From Phoma sp. XZ068 (lineage: Eukaryota; Ascomycota; Dothideomycetes; Pleosporales; Didymellaceae), in assembly GCA_004835665.1 (NCBI GenBank), contig RBKR01000010.1, positions 1,364,001-1,428,000 of the forward strand: 64,000 nucleotides of DNA, written 5' to 3'. The position numbers and the translations under genes are program-made. Under the pieces are notes generated by a model. That model was not told the origin of the DNA. It searched no databases and was given only the letters and a program-made list of their open reading frames with translations. This document shows, piece by piece, positions 30,411 through 40,954 of this stretch. How positions within the stretch are numbered: position 1 is the first letter of the stretch; the number at the start of each line of letters is the position of its first letter.

Positions 30411-31413
30411 GCAACACCCACGACGTCTCAATCAAATGGGCTCCTGGACACTCAGGCATAGCAGGGAACGAGGCAGCAGATAGGCTAGCCAATCTGGAAG
30501 CCTGCCACCCATCACACCCTACGGGCAAAGCTGCTATGCCCACACTGTCAGGCATCAAATCTATCGCCCGTCAACTAGTACATAACACACAACAGATCTG
30601 GTGGTCTAACAAGAAGAACAAACTCTCTAAATGGTACAGAAGCTGGGACTTGGGCTACGCACCACGCAGCGGACCAGGCGAGCTAGACCTACTAAGAGCG
30701 ACCTTTGCCAGACTCCTCTCCATCCGATCTATGCTTGGGGACTTCGCCTGGTACCACCCAAGAGTTCAATCACAACAACGCAAACCTGACCTGCTCATGC
30801 AGGTGCGACAAGACGCCAGAGCACTTGGTGCTCTGCCGCAAGACCCTAGGGGCCTTTACCCGATGGCCACTTCGACCACCTATACCACCATCCAGCCGGG
30901 ACGAAGGCCTGGCGTATACTGCAGAGCTGATAAGGGACCCAGAGGCCTTTGAAACCCTCACCCGGCTCACACAGTACTACACCAAGGTCTGCCAACAGTA
31001 GCACTCCCTTCCCTGCAACAATGGCAAACAATACAACTGCACTAGGCTCTAGTGCAGCACTCTGCGGCACCAGATCCAGCAACGCAAAGGCCGCAACACT
31101 CCTCACTAATCTATCTCTTCCCCTCTGTCTCTTTCTAACTTCCTCTCCTACTCTCTCTCACGGCAGTCACATGCCTCAGAATGCAAGAAAATCACCCTAA
31201 TGTACATACACCGCTCAGCCTCCCGAACTGGAAGGGGAGCTGTAGTTATGGAATGGTAGCAATACCCGCGCAGGCAAGAAATGCTTTTTAAGGTAGTGTG
31301 TCAGCACAGTAATTCCATAGCTTTGCACGTCGTATATGCCCTTCGGGGGGCGAGATGGTGGACTTAATCCCCATCAAACAGACGTAAAATGAATACCAAC
31401 CAACCAACCAACC
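30410..31413 (+). mobile_element. 5'-truncated LINE with (CCAA)n tail, copy 2
   Basis: Begins inside the RNase H domain with IKWAPGHSGIAGNEAADRLA. It continues, with a frameshift, to a C-terminal zinc knuckle (LTCSCRCDKTPEHLVLC) and the end QYYTKVCQQ at 31001, then 400 bp of 3' untranslated sequence and a CCAA-repeat tail at 31396-31413. The 3' 300 bp match 13350-13647. This is typical of Tad-like LINEs with an RNase H domain. No target duplication surrounds it, because pogo sequence is missing at the junction. Confidence 0.82.
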
Positions 31414-32201
31414 CTATAGATCGCGAAGCTGTACTCAAGAGATTCCGCTCAAAGACACCAAGAACACCAGAAGAAGATGATGAGCACGAGCCACAAAGCT
31501 CTCCGCTTGTTGAAGCAGACTGGAGGAGGATTAGACGTGTTGTTGAGCAGGTTGTAAAGGATGGGGAGCAGAGAAAAGCGCAGAAGATCTCTGAGTCTTT
31601 TCACCACCTCCAGGTCACCAATGAGCTTCTAAGAGAGGAGAACAACGGGCTTCAAAACGCGCTTAAGCGCAAGCAAAAGCACAAGAAGAAGGGCAAGGTC
31701 CTTGACCTGCAGCAGCGTGAAGAATACCATGGTGGTGCTGTCCTCTGGTCTCCCAGAAAGCTCAAAGAAGCCAAGTACCGTGAGGATGTAAGACTACAAG
31801 AAGGAGAGGAGCAAGACCTTAGAAAAGCAGACGATAAGCATATGAGAGAGCAAGCTGCCTTGCTTAAGAAGAAGCAGAAAGAAGAGAGACGTGTGGCAGC
31901 TGCAGCAGCCAAAGGGGCGAGGGAGAAGGAGAAGGAAAGGAAGGCTGCAGAGAGAGCTGAACTTCAGCGCAAGAAGAAGGAGGAAAAGGAAGCTGCAGCC
32001 ACCCAGAAAGCTCTAGAATTGTCTCAGAGAGGCAAGAGAAAGGCTTCACCAAAGGGAAAGCCAAAGGCAAAGCGTGCGCGGGTTGCGCAGCCCGCTGAAG
32101 GTAGTGGAAGTGGTGAGGCGCCTGCCACACCACCTCCAACAAAGAACACCAAAACCCGTACCATTAAGCTTCCAGCCCGATTTCTGAATAGTACAAATTA
32201 A
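31414..32201 (+). pseudogene. pogo transposase, C-terminal remnant
   Basis: The frame resumes after the LINE tail with DREAVLKRFRSKTP, equivalent to NVILKKFAPKSPEP in the intact protein. It runs through the family's Lys/Glu coiled-coil tail with REEYHGGAVLWSPRKLKEA and many KKKEEKEAAA units to the end RTIKLPARFLNSTN. An ATG at 31389 lies in the LINE tail, so any product would be a fusion of tail-encoded residues with the coiled coil. I see no reason to think it is used. Confidence 0.78.
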
Positions 32202-32346
32202 TTGCATTGCCCTGTTTACTACTCCACCACAAAATCTCGTGATAATAGCTATTGTGGATGGTTGCGCAGCCTCATGTTGTGGATGGGCATATGGTGTTCG
32301 CGTGGCTCGCTTCACCGAGCGGCTCGCTTCGGCGATCTGCACGGTA

Positions 32347-34491
32347 CCGTGATCGGCCACCCGATGCGCACGGTCACCCGATGCGCACCCCACCTCAATT
32401 CATCTTGTTTTTGAACCTACTATAGCTCAACACCACAATGCCTTTACAAGAAGCCCTTGCAAAAATAGATAGATTAAAACCAGGAGCAAAACTTTCATAC
32501 CAAGCACTTGCCAAAAAACATGGTTGCAGCCGATCAACTTTGACGCGTCAACACCAAGGTCAGGTAATACCCCACCAAGAAGAGGCATTGCAGCGACGTC
32601 TACTCCACCCACGCGATGAGGTAGAGGTTGTAAAATATATTAGAGAGCTTACAGAGAGGCACCTTATGCCTACAAGGCAAATGGTAACTAATTTTGTAAC
32701 GCCTCTGTGTCGTTGGGAGCCTTCCGAGAGGTGGATAACCCGCTTCCTCAACCGTCACGCCGATGTACTTCTTCCTGCGTGGACCACGCCTATGGAATCT
32801 GGTCGTCACCACGCTGATTCTTGTGAGAAGTATCAAGTATACTTCGAACTACTGCACAGCAAAATGGCTGAGTACAACGTGCTACCTGAGAATACCTACA
32901 ATATGGATGAGAAGGGCTTCGCGATTGGGGTCACTGGGAGGAGTAAACGGATCTTTGACAAGGTACTATACCACCAAAAGCACTTCAGGCAGAGTCTCCA
33001 CGATGGTAACCGCGAGTGCGTAACCCTCCTAGCGACCATATGCGCCGATGGATCAGTACTACCGCCTTGCATCATCTATCCAGCAGCTGGGCGAGCCGTT
33101 CAGGCGAGCTGGGTAGCCCCAATCAACCCAAAAAAACACGATATCTTCTTTACCACCTCACCTACTGGTTGGACGAACGACGATTTAGGTTTGACGTGGC
33201 TTGAACAGGTGTTTGAGCGGTACACTGCACCAAAATCTCGTAGAAGGTGGCGCCTACTTATCCTAGACGGTCACGGTAGCCATATAACGAAGGCCTTCAT
33301 CGACTACTGCGACGCTCACAAGGTACTATTGATGGTCTATCCACCTCACTCCACCCACACGTTGCAGCCGTTGGATGTGGTTTGCTTCAAGCCGCTCGCC
33401 CAAAACTACACCAAGGAGCTAGATGCTTGCACTCAGAGAGGCCAAGGCATAGTCTCTATAAATAAGAGCGACTTCTTCAACCTATTCTGGCCGGCTTGGG
33501 TGAATACCTTCACCAAAACGTTGGTTGAGACGTCCTTCTCAGCCACAGGTATTCACCCACGCAACGCCGACGTTGTACTCGATAAGTTCAAGCCACCAAC
33601 TCTAGTTAAGCTCGCAACTCCGCCAGAACAAACAGCACCTACCGCTGCACCTACTGCACCAAACTGGCTAAAAGCCAAGTCTCTATTGCGGGAGGTTGTG
33701 GGGGATGAAGGTAGTAGTCAATTAGGCCCGCTTGAACAGGCTATCCACCAACTCCACGTGCAGTTTGAGTTGGTACAACACGAATTAGAAGAGGCCAAAA
33801 CAGAGCTGGCGACTCAGAAGAAGAAGCCAAAGAAGCAGAAGGTACTACCTCTATACACACGTCGAATTGAGAGGCATGGCGGCGCAGTTTGGTGGAGTCC
33901 TTCATCTAAACAAGAGGCCGACGCACGCGACCGCGCAAATGAGGCCTATGAGGAGCAGTTGGAACTGGAAAAGGCGACTAAACGAGTGCTTCAACAGACC
34001 AAAAAGCTACTACAACAAAAAGAGAAGGACGAGAAGCAGGCGCGGCGTGCAGCAGAGAAGGAGGAGCGGGCCCTGGTCAAAGCTGTGAAGGACGCCGAAG
34101 TAGCTGAACGCTGGGCAGAAAAACAGCGTGAGAAACAAGCTCGCGACGCTTAAAAAGCTATACTATTACCCAAAACAGGTAAGCGAAAGGCCTCACAGTC
34201 TACAGCACCCAGAAAGAAGCAAAATCGCGGTGGTGTGGGTGGTGGTAGTCGGCCTATCGCTCATGATCGTTCCCTATCCCCACCACCAAAACTCAACAGC
34301 CGTGGCCGCAAGATCGCTCCACCAAAAAGATTTCAGTAGCAAAGTTTGTTGCATAGGTTTATAGAGCAATCCACCAGAAATTCTTGTGATAATATCTATT
34401 GTATGTGGCTTAATAGCCTCATTTTGGTGATACCCCAAAAAGTGGTGGGGTGCGCATCGGGTGACCGTGCGCATCGGGTGGCCGATCACGG
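32347..34491 (+). mobile_element. complete pogo-type element, one premature stop
   Basis: Perfect inverted ends of about 50 bp start CCGTGATCGGCCACCCGATG and contain the direct units CCCGATGCGCACGGT and CCCGATGCGCACCCC. TA target duplications lie at 32345-32346 and 34492-34493. Length 2145 bp. Near-identity of the two ends suggests a recent insertion. It inserted at the TA that marks the right end of the broken pogo element. Confidence 0.92.
32438..34153 (+). pseudogene. pogo transposase with premature TAA
   Basis: 571 aa to the stop. The N-terminal helix-turn-helix region has KKHGCSRSTLTRQHQG and RWITRFLNRHADVL. The catalytic domain has YNMDEKGFAIG, LLILDGHGSHI and THTLQPLDVVCF, the three acidic residues of DDD/E transposases. 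A Lys/Gln coiled coil follows. The TAA at 34151-34153 interrupts the frame. Beyond it the same frame stays open for about 55 codons and ends with the family's basic tail (GRKIAPPKRFQ). One C-to-T change of a CAA codon would explain the stop. The truncated product keeps the whole catalytic domain and might still act; that is inference. Confidence 0.85.
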
Positions 34492-34851
34492 TACCGTGTC
34501 TGTGCGGCAACACCAACAAGACCAGCTGTATCTGCCATGTCGATCCGCTAGATTAGGGGCAACAACGAGCAAGAAAGAAGATGTAAGAAGAAGCGATATG
34601 GAGGAGTGTGTGCTTCTACCTTGCTTTTTGGTTTGAAGTATGCAGGCAGCAATATACCAGCAGCGGGGACGAGGGCCTGCAGCTCTCCAAAGTATGCGCG
34701 CGCGCGGCCGCGAGTTAAGGACAGAGCCTGTCAGCAGCTCAGCGGAAGCGCCAGCCCAGCCGTGACAGCCCAGCCTCATGCGCAAGAGCAGCTGCTGTCT
34801 GATCCTGCGCGAGACCCTCAACACTGCGCAGCCTGCTCGCTGGCATGCACA
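34492..34851. other. intergenic, no gene recognised
   Basis: Starts with CCGTGTCTGTGCGG, which resembles the outer bases of a pogo end, but no further match was found. The rest would be the promoter of the NLR pseudogene. Nothing else recognised. Confidence 0.45.
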
Positions 34852-35652
34852 ATGGCCTTCCCAAGCATCACCACCACGTTCGCAGGCGATGGCAACCGGG
34901 GGCTGCAGGTTGGGTACAACTCTGGCACTATCCACATCGCCGCCGCTGCCGGCAGGCGCCCGTCCCCGCTCCGACCAACGCTGCGCTGACCAACGCTGTG
35001 TCCCTGCAGAGCGTCCTGAGACCCCGCCACAGCCGTCGTGCCTCATGTCGTTCCGGCGCGACCCCGACTTTGTCGACCGCGCAACGCTGCTTGACCAGAT
35101 ACGGGAGCAGTGTTCTGCGCCAGCATCGCGAGTCGCGCTGGTGGGCCTTGGCGGTGTGGGGTGAGTCCAGCATATCCTCGGGTCGATACTCGCGCCTGCC
35201 ACAAGACACAGGAAATCGCAGCTGGTCATCGAGGATTGAAAAAAAAGCACTGCTACCGCACCGCCGAGCGCTCGCCAGAGACGTAGGTGTTCTGGGCGCA
35301 CGCTAGCAACACGGCACGACTGGAGCAGAGCTTTCGAGAGATAGCAGAGCTGGTCAAGGTCCGTGGGCGCAAGGACCCGCAAGCGGACGTGTTCAAGCTG
35401 GTGCACGACTGGCTCTGCGATGAGAAGAACAGGCCGTGGCTGTTAGTGCTCAACAACGCCGACAACGCTGCCTTCTTCAACGAACAGAGATTACAGGTGC
35501 ACAATGGTAGTGACAGCAGCAGCGGCGCTCTCCGACAGCAGCTGTCGAGGTATCTGCCTCCGAGCAGGCACGGCTCGGTGCTGGTGACGAGCCGGACACG
35601 GCGCGCAGCAATGCAAGTCGTCAAAGACAGCGACATCAGTCGAGATTTATAA
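34852..35652 (+). pseudogene. NB-ARC NLR (STAND NTPase), 5' part, broken
   Basis: Fungal NLRs detect non-self and trigger heterokaryon incompatibility or cell death. The start at 34852 gives a short N-terminal module with GDGNRGLQVGYNSGTIHI. A first intron should lie between about 34950 and 35009 (CTGAC branch point, CCCTGCAG acceptor), but its donor reads GC instead of GT. Exon 2 gives FRRDPDFVDRATLLDQI. A second intron (35161-35211) splits the Walker A motif GLGGVGKSQ. A TGA follows an A-run insertion near 35232, and TAG replaces Trp before VFWAHASN at 35284-35286. The frame then continues with VFKLVHDWLCDEKN, WLLVLNNAD (Walker B) and HGSVLVTSRTR. Homology ends near 35645, so the ARC part and all C-terminal repeats are missing. 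Confidence 0.8.
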
Positions 35653-36293
35653 AGCCACTGCGGGACATCGAGTCTTGCCTTGCCACGGGTCTCCATGACG
35701 TACTGTGTAAAGCATACTTGAACCGCAGACGTTGAAAATCACGTGAGGCTTTAGATTTAAGTAGGAATTGATCTCCACTACATGGGTGGGTAAGAGTACA
35801 ATAATCCTGCATCCTACCGAACAACGCACCGAAAATTCTACCGTTCCTTAGAATAGGAAATATGAACTCACAAGTGAGTCATGGGGGTGTTCCCGCGGTA
35901 TTCTTCAAGTCTTCCCCCAGGTCTTAGCCCCGCGATTTACCCCCATATCCCCCACCACACTTCACCATGGTTGCACGGAGCTGTAGCCATGTCCGGCCTA
36001 ATCAGAACGTTTCTCCAATGGGGAAACCCCAGAGCACCTCAGTAAGCACACAAGGCTTGCATCTCATGTGCACTCAGTAGTTCTCTCTTGACCTATCGAG
36101 AAAGCATCCCGACCATGTCATGGTAGGAGAAACACGTTACTGACGAATGATGATCAAACTCCGAGCATCGGAACAGAATGTATAAAAGGGTAGCCTCGTC
36201 TACGCTTGATCACCACCTCAACTCGGTCTTTTCACCTTCAGTTCCCGGTAAAAGTCTCTCGTCTACCTCTTCGATTGCTTCTATAGTTCCGTC
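35653..36293 (+). promoter_or_regulatory. promoter region of the GH32 gene
   Basis: A clear TATA box TATAAAAG lies at 36181-36188, 106 bp before the start codon. Upstream are three matches to the CreA/Mig1 carbon-repressor consensus SYGGRG in inverse form: CCCCAG (35915-35920), CCCCGC (about 35928-35933) and CCCCAC (35950-35955). Carbon catabolite repression of fructan hydrolases by CreA is known in Aspergillus; that these sites act here is inference. The first 250 bases hold nothing else recognised. Confidence 0.5.
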
Positions 36294-38444
36294 ATGGCTT
36301 CCGGTATTCGTCGCGCCGTGTTCTTGGGACTGGCTGCCATACAGGCCGTAGTTGGCCAATCCTACAACGAGCTCTACCGTCCTCAGTACCACTTCACCCC
36401 TGCCAAAAACTGGATGAACGATCCCAATGGACTATTGTACTACAAGGGCGTCTATCATTTGTTCTATCAGTTTAACCCAGGAGGCGACACTTGGGGAGCA
36501 ATGTCTTGGGGTCATGCGACCAGCAAAGACTTGACGCACTGGAAGGAACAGCCAGTTGCTCTCCAGGCCCGCGGCTTCCCAGAGAACATCACTGAGATGT
36601 TCTTCTCTGGCTCTGCAGTGGCCGATGTCAAGAACACAAGTGGTTTTGGAAAAGGCAAGCAGGTGCCGTTGGTTGCCATGTACACATCCTATGTAAGTAT
36701 ACAATGTGCCTTGTCTTGATCATGCTAACCTCCCCGCTCCTCGTAGTATCCCGTGACGCAGAAGTTGCCAAGCGGAAAGACAGTCCAGGAAGGCACGCAG
36801 GCACAATCCATTGCCTACAGTTTGGATGAAGGCAAGACATGGACCACAGATGATGCTCATAACCCAGTCATCCCTCTCCCACCTCCCCAGTACGCGGACC
36901 AATTCAAAGACTTCCGTGATCCCTACGTATTCTGGCATGACGACACCAACAAGTGGGTCGCTGTGATGACTCTGTCCGCTCTTCACAAGCTGCTGATCTA
37001 CACCTCGTCCAACCTCAAAGACTGGACCCTGGTGAGTGAATTTGGCCCAGTCAACGCCGTCGGTGGCGTGTGGGAGTGCCCCAGCATCTTCCCGCTCAAG
37101 GTTGATGGTCAGAAGAAGAACACCAAGTGGATTGCCCAGATTGGTCTCAACCCTGGTGGTCCTCCTGGTACGATCGGTTCGGGTAACCAGTACGTCGTGG
37201 GTAGCTTTGATGGAAAGAAGTTCACCGCAGACGCCAATAGCATCTACCCCACCCCAACCGCTCCAAGCGACAGCGTGTACTTCCAGGACTTTGAAGGCAA
37301 CGGCACCTTTGCTCAGATTGGCTGGAACGCTACAGGAGATCTCGCCAGTGCTAGCCCAGCAGCTGGAGCCCTTGGTGGACAGCAGACGGTCATTGGCTAT
37401 CGCGGAAACCGCTTTGTGAACACCTTCATCAACGGCGACGCCACCACTGGAACGCTCACATCGCCAACTTTCAAGATCTCCCTCAAGTATATCAACTTCC
37501 TCATCGGTGGTGGGTACAACCCAGGCAAGACTGCTATCAACCTGAAGGTCAACGGCCAGATTGTGCGCACTGCTACCGGTCAGAATGCCGAAGCCCTCAC
37601 ATGGAGCGGATGGGACGTCAGTGCTTACGTCGGTCAAAATGCTAATATTGAAATTGTCGACTCCCTCACCGGTGGCTGGGGCCATATCAATGTCGATGCC
37701 ATTTCCTTCTCGAATACTCAGGTCTCCACTCAGGCAGCCAATTGGGTAGATTACGGCCCGGATTTCTATGCAGCTGTCCCATACAATGGACTTCCGGAGG
37801 ATGAGCGAATTGATATTGCGTGGATGAACAATTGGCAGTACGGCAACCTCATTCCCACCAGCCCCTGGCGCAGTGCTATGTCGATCCCCCGCAAGCTGTC
37901 TCTTAAAACCATCGGTGGAAAAGCCACCCTGATGCAAGAACCAGCAGCTGACCTTGCTCAATCCCGCCAATTCTTCCGTTCTTGGGGGAAGCTGCCCGAT
38001 GGCAACACCACACTTGGTTTCTCTGGCAAGGCTCTTGACATAAAGCTTTCCTTTTCCGACCGTTCCCCTGCGGCTTCCAAATCACCCCAAATCGGCATCA
38101 TTGTCCGCGCCTCATCCGACTTCTCTCAGCAAACCCGCATCGGATACGACTTCACTACCAAGCAAGTCACCGTCGACAGGTCGAAGTCCGGCATCGTTGA
38201 CTTCGAAAGTACATTTGCATCTACCTTCTACGCACCGCTTGCCGCTGGTAAAGACGGCAAAGTCGACCTGCGTATCCTCGTCGATTGGTCGTCGGTAGAG
38301 GTCTTTGGTGGCGACGGTGAGGTAGCTCTGACTGCCCAGATTTTCCCTGATGACGATGCGATCAATGCCCACTTGTACTCCATTGATGGGAACACGAGGA
38401 ACGTTGTTGTTAGCGCGAGGAATCTCAAGTCGACTTGGATTTAG
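36294..38444 (+). CDS. secreted GH32 fructan hydrolase (exo-inulinase/levanase type), 2 exons
   Basis: Releases fructose from inulin, levan or sucrose outside the cell. Exons 36294-36692 and 36747-38444 give 698 aa; the 54-nt intron has a GTAAGT donor and GCTAAC branch point. A signal peptide (1-21) is followed by the nucleophile motif WMNDPNG (Asp43), then FRDP (190-192, transition-state Asp191) and WECP (acid/base Glu243). Residues about 310-457 form an extra beta-rich module (FQDFEG ... GGWGHINVDAISF) inserted before the last propeller blade, which resumes with WVDYGPDFYA. The C-terminal beta-sandwich ends at SARNLKSTWI. All catalytic residues are present and no defect is seen. Specificity cannot be told from sequence alone. 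Confidence 0.92.
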
Positions 38445-39255
38445 AGAGTAGTGGTGTAATTAGATGGGAGTAAAAGTTGACAGGCTTGACGGCAAATGTG
38501 TCTTGCTCTTTAGTTCCCCATTGGTGATTTTTCTATTCTAACTGGATTTTTTATCTGATTACGACACCCTCCTTTGTCAGCTCGAGTAGGCTTACCAGGG
38601 CTCTCAGTTCCGAATCCGCTAGTATATGTGATTGGCGTCGTGACTAGCGGCACCTGACAAGAATCGGGGTCCATGATCGCACTATCGAAACGGAATCTGT
38701 ATGACCTTATTTGGGCAGGAAGCTCATTGTAAACTTTGCAGAATGATAGCTTGAAACTTGGAGTTGCTCCTATAAAGGAAATGCAACGTGGGACCGGAAG
38801 AGTCGAAGGGAAGGACCAGGGGGAAGGCAGTGCTCAAACAGATGCAAGACAAGATTAGCCAGCAACCGGCTCAGCTGAAAACTAGAATGATCTGATCATT
38901 CACCCGATCTTAACAGCTCCATCTGACACATCCTACACGAGCAGTCCTTTGCCGGGCCACCTTGAGATCGCAAAACTAATGCGTACATCTGTAGGCTTTG
39001 GGTACTGCCGTGTGCAGTTACTGAGGTCTGCGGAACAACAACTTAGTGGAAGGACTGCATATACTAGCGGTACAGATGCTATTAGCTTAACCTTAATAAT
39101 GCTAGAGTAGGACCCTATAAGCTTATACGCAACAGCTTGACTTTAGGAGGTAATAATAAATAGTCTATTTAGTAACTACAGTAGGTAGTCTAAGAGTAGC
39201 TCTACTAGCTAACCTAAGCTATTTACTATATAGCTCTATAAGATATTATAACGTA
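38445..39255. other. intergenic with AT-rich pocket
   Basis: Holds the 3' flank of the GH32 gene. From about 39060 to 39255 it is an AT-rich stretch dense in TA steps (for example AACCTAAGCTATTTACTATAT), as RIP-affected DNA shows. No gene recognised. Confidence 0.5.
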
Positions 39256-39835
39256 CCTCACGGGTGAGCGGTTAACACGGGTGAACGGTTAACTCTGCCA
39301 AGACCCCACTACACCTCTCCCCTTACCAACAATGCCTTAACAACAAAACCAAGTTAGAGCTTAAAAGGAACTAAAGTACAGCTTGAGCTTTAGGCTAAAC
39401 AAGACGCGACACTCTCAATGCGACGCGCTGCAACTAACTATACTGTCCCTTATACAACCCGAAGCCAGCGACGCGCCGAGCGTTCACGAGCAGATTCTAT
39501 GCCCAAATCAAGGAAGTTTGACAACAATGGGGAGGCAGTGATTGTTAAGCACATACTTGACCTAGTCGCGCGAGGATTTTCCCCTCGGCTCGCAGCTGTG
39601 GCTGGTATAGCCAATTCTTTGCTCGATGAGCGCAAAGTGGCCCATATTGGCATAAACTGGCCCAGTACGTTTGTTAAGCGCCAACCCGAGCTTAAAGTCA
39701 AGTTTAATCGCAAGTACAACTACAAGAGAGCCCTCTGTGAGGATCTAAAGGTGAACTAGGACTGGTTCTGCCTAGTAGAGAATACCAAAACTAAGTATGG
39801 TATCCAAGATGAAGACACGTACAACTGTCAGATAT
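39256..39835 (+). pseudogene. Fot/pogo-type element of another family, 5' part
   Basis: The left end starts after a TA at 39254-39255 and contains two direct units CACGGGTGAGCGGTTAA and CACGGGTGAACGGTTAA. The frame from about 39418 gives a CENP-B-like helix-turn-helix region with LVARGFSPRLAAVAGIAN, NWPSTFVKRQPELK and RKYNYKRALCEDLK. It is interrupted by a TAG at 39757-39759, then continues CLVENTKTKYGIQDEDTYN, the lead-in to the first catalytic Asp of Fot1-type transposases. It stops exactly at the solo LTR at 39836. The catalytic core and right end are lost. Confidence 0.75.
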
Positions 39836-39977
39836 ACAGTCCCTAAGGCTGAAGTCTAGGAAGCGGCACGATATGGTAGCACAAAGCTCGCGTGTAACCA
39901 CACAAACATGTACCTGCAATTTGGGCGTAGGAACAGAACAACAAGAATCAATCAATTGAAAAACCTATAAACTGACA
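39836..39977 (-). repeat. solo LTR, family B, copy 2
   Basis: 142 bp, inverse orientation, with TGTCAGATAT and ACTGACA ends and the shared GTGTAACCACAC centre. The flanks (ACAAC left, ATAGT right) do not match. The left flank is Fot-element sequence and the right flank is not, so a deletion took place next to this LTR. Confidence 0.75.
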
Positions 39978-40954
39978 ATAGTCAAGAACGCCGGTCACCT
40001 TGGACGCATCTCGCATCGAATGATGGCTACAGCGGTCGAGGCACTTGTTGGAGCGGTCTACAAACACAGTGATCTCGACCTTGAAGCTGTACGCGCAGTT
40101 ATGTGCAACCTCAGCTTTTTCACACACCCCTTACTCTCGACAACAAACTGCGGCACTCTCACTGGTCATGCAGGAACAACACTCGAGGTATAATCGGTCG
40201 ATCAGCTTGCCACCAAGCCTTCGTTGCAATGGTATACGGGAGGCGACAGGAAAGTGTTGACGGAACGTATTCGAATTATTGTTGGATGTCTCGACAGATG
40301 TCGCATTTCCTCACGGAGGACGACGTCTGTCGGAGCTGTCAGCAACTTTCTAGTCCGTGATCGTCAACGCTTTCTCGCGGCGTCTCGTATCATTCCGAAG
40401 AAGACTTGATGGTAGACATGGCTGAACAGTCATGATCGTTCGCAAGCACCATGACTCAAGGTATCCTTCTATTCCGCAGCTCTGGAGTTAACGCTGACAA
40501 TCACAATGTAGATCGTCCGCGCGTAGTTGCCTTCTCAATCGCTCCACATCACGCATCTGGTCCACATTTCGGTTTACTTCGTTGAAGAGCACAGGATGAT
40601 TGTATCCTTTCCATTCCTTTAGCGAGATTCTGGCTTTTCATCTTTGCTTCTTTTTGACTCATGTTGTGCAGTCACCCATACTCCTTGCAAGCGCATACCG
40701 TAACACAGATCCACACAATACAAACTGATTATGTGAAAGCTTAAACTCTCTCAGGCTTCCTGGATTGCATTGAATGCGGGAGTGAAGTTTGAAAGCGTGC
40801 AGGGGCAAAAGAGCAACATGCCAGCATGAATGGCGAAATCTACCACTTCAGTAGTATCATTGCCATTCATCACTGCGCTGAATACAAGACAGTTGTTTCG
40901 ACGGTCGGAAAAAGAACCTCTTGTCGCTCTAGTAGGGACCAACGGAAACATTGA
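39978..40954. other. intergenic, no gene recognised
   Basis: Frames up to 85 codons without known motifs. The last 200 bases might hold older permease sequence, but nothing can be aligned with confidence. Confidence 0.4.

Larger units (their letters stand above)
29754..32344 (+). mobile_element. broken pogo-type element carrying a LINE insertion
   Basis: The N-terminal part of a pogo transposase (29754 to about 30410) and the C-terminal part (about 31414-32201) are separated by a 1.0-kb LINE 3' fragment. The right end reads, inward from 32344, CCGTGCAGATCGCCGAAGCG and again has a two-unit layout (GGCTCGCTTC.CCGA, GGCTCGCTTCGGCG). It is followed by TA at 32345-32346, which is also the left target site of the next pogo element. 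The left end is lost. Confidence 0.78.

Noticed and set aside
31389..31413. ATG in the LINE tail as start of a coiled-coil gene (31389-32201)
   Set aside because: The downstream part is the C-terminal tail of the pogo transposase; the ATG comes from the LINE tail by chance.
34486..35406. 306-codon open frame on the minus strand
   Set aside because: Antisense to the NLR pseudogene and spanning a transposon end; no motif.
36720..37970. 416-codon open frame on the minus strand
   Set aside because: It lies opposite GH32 exon 2 and has no family features; codon bias of the GH32 gene keeps the antisense frame open.
36294..38444. NLR, fructanase and permease remnant as one functional gene cluster
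   Set aside because: The NLR and permease are broken, unrelated in function, and separated by transposons; neighbourhood looks accidental.
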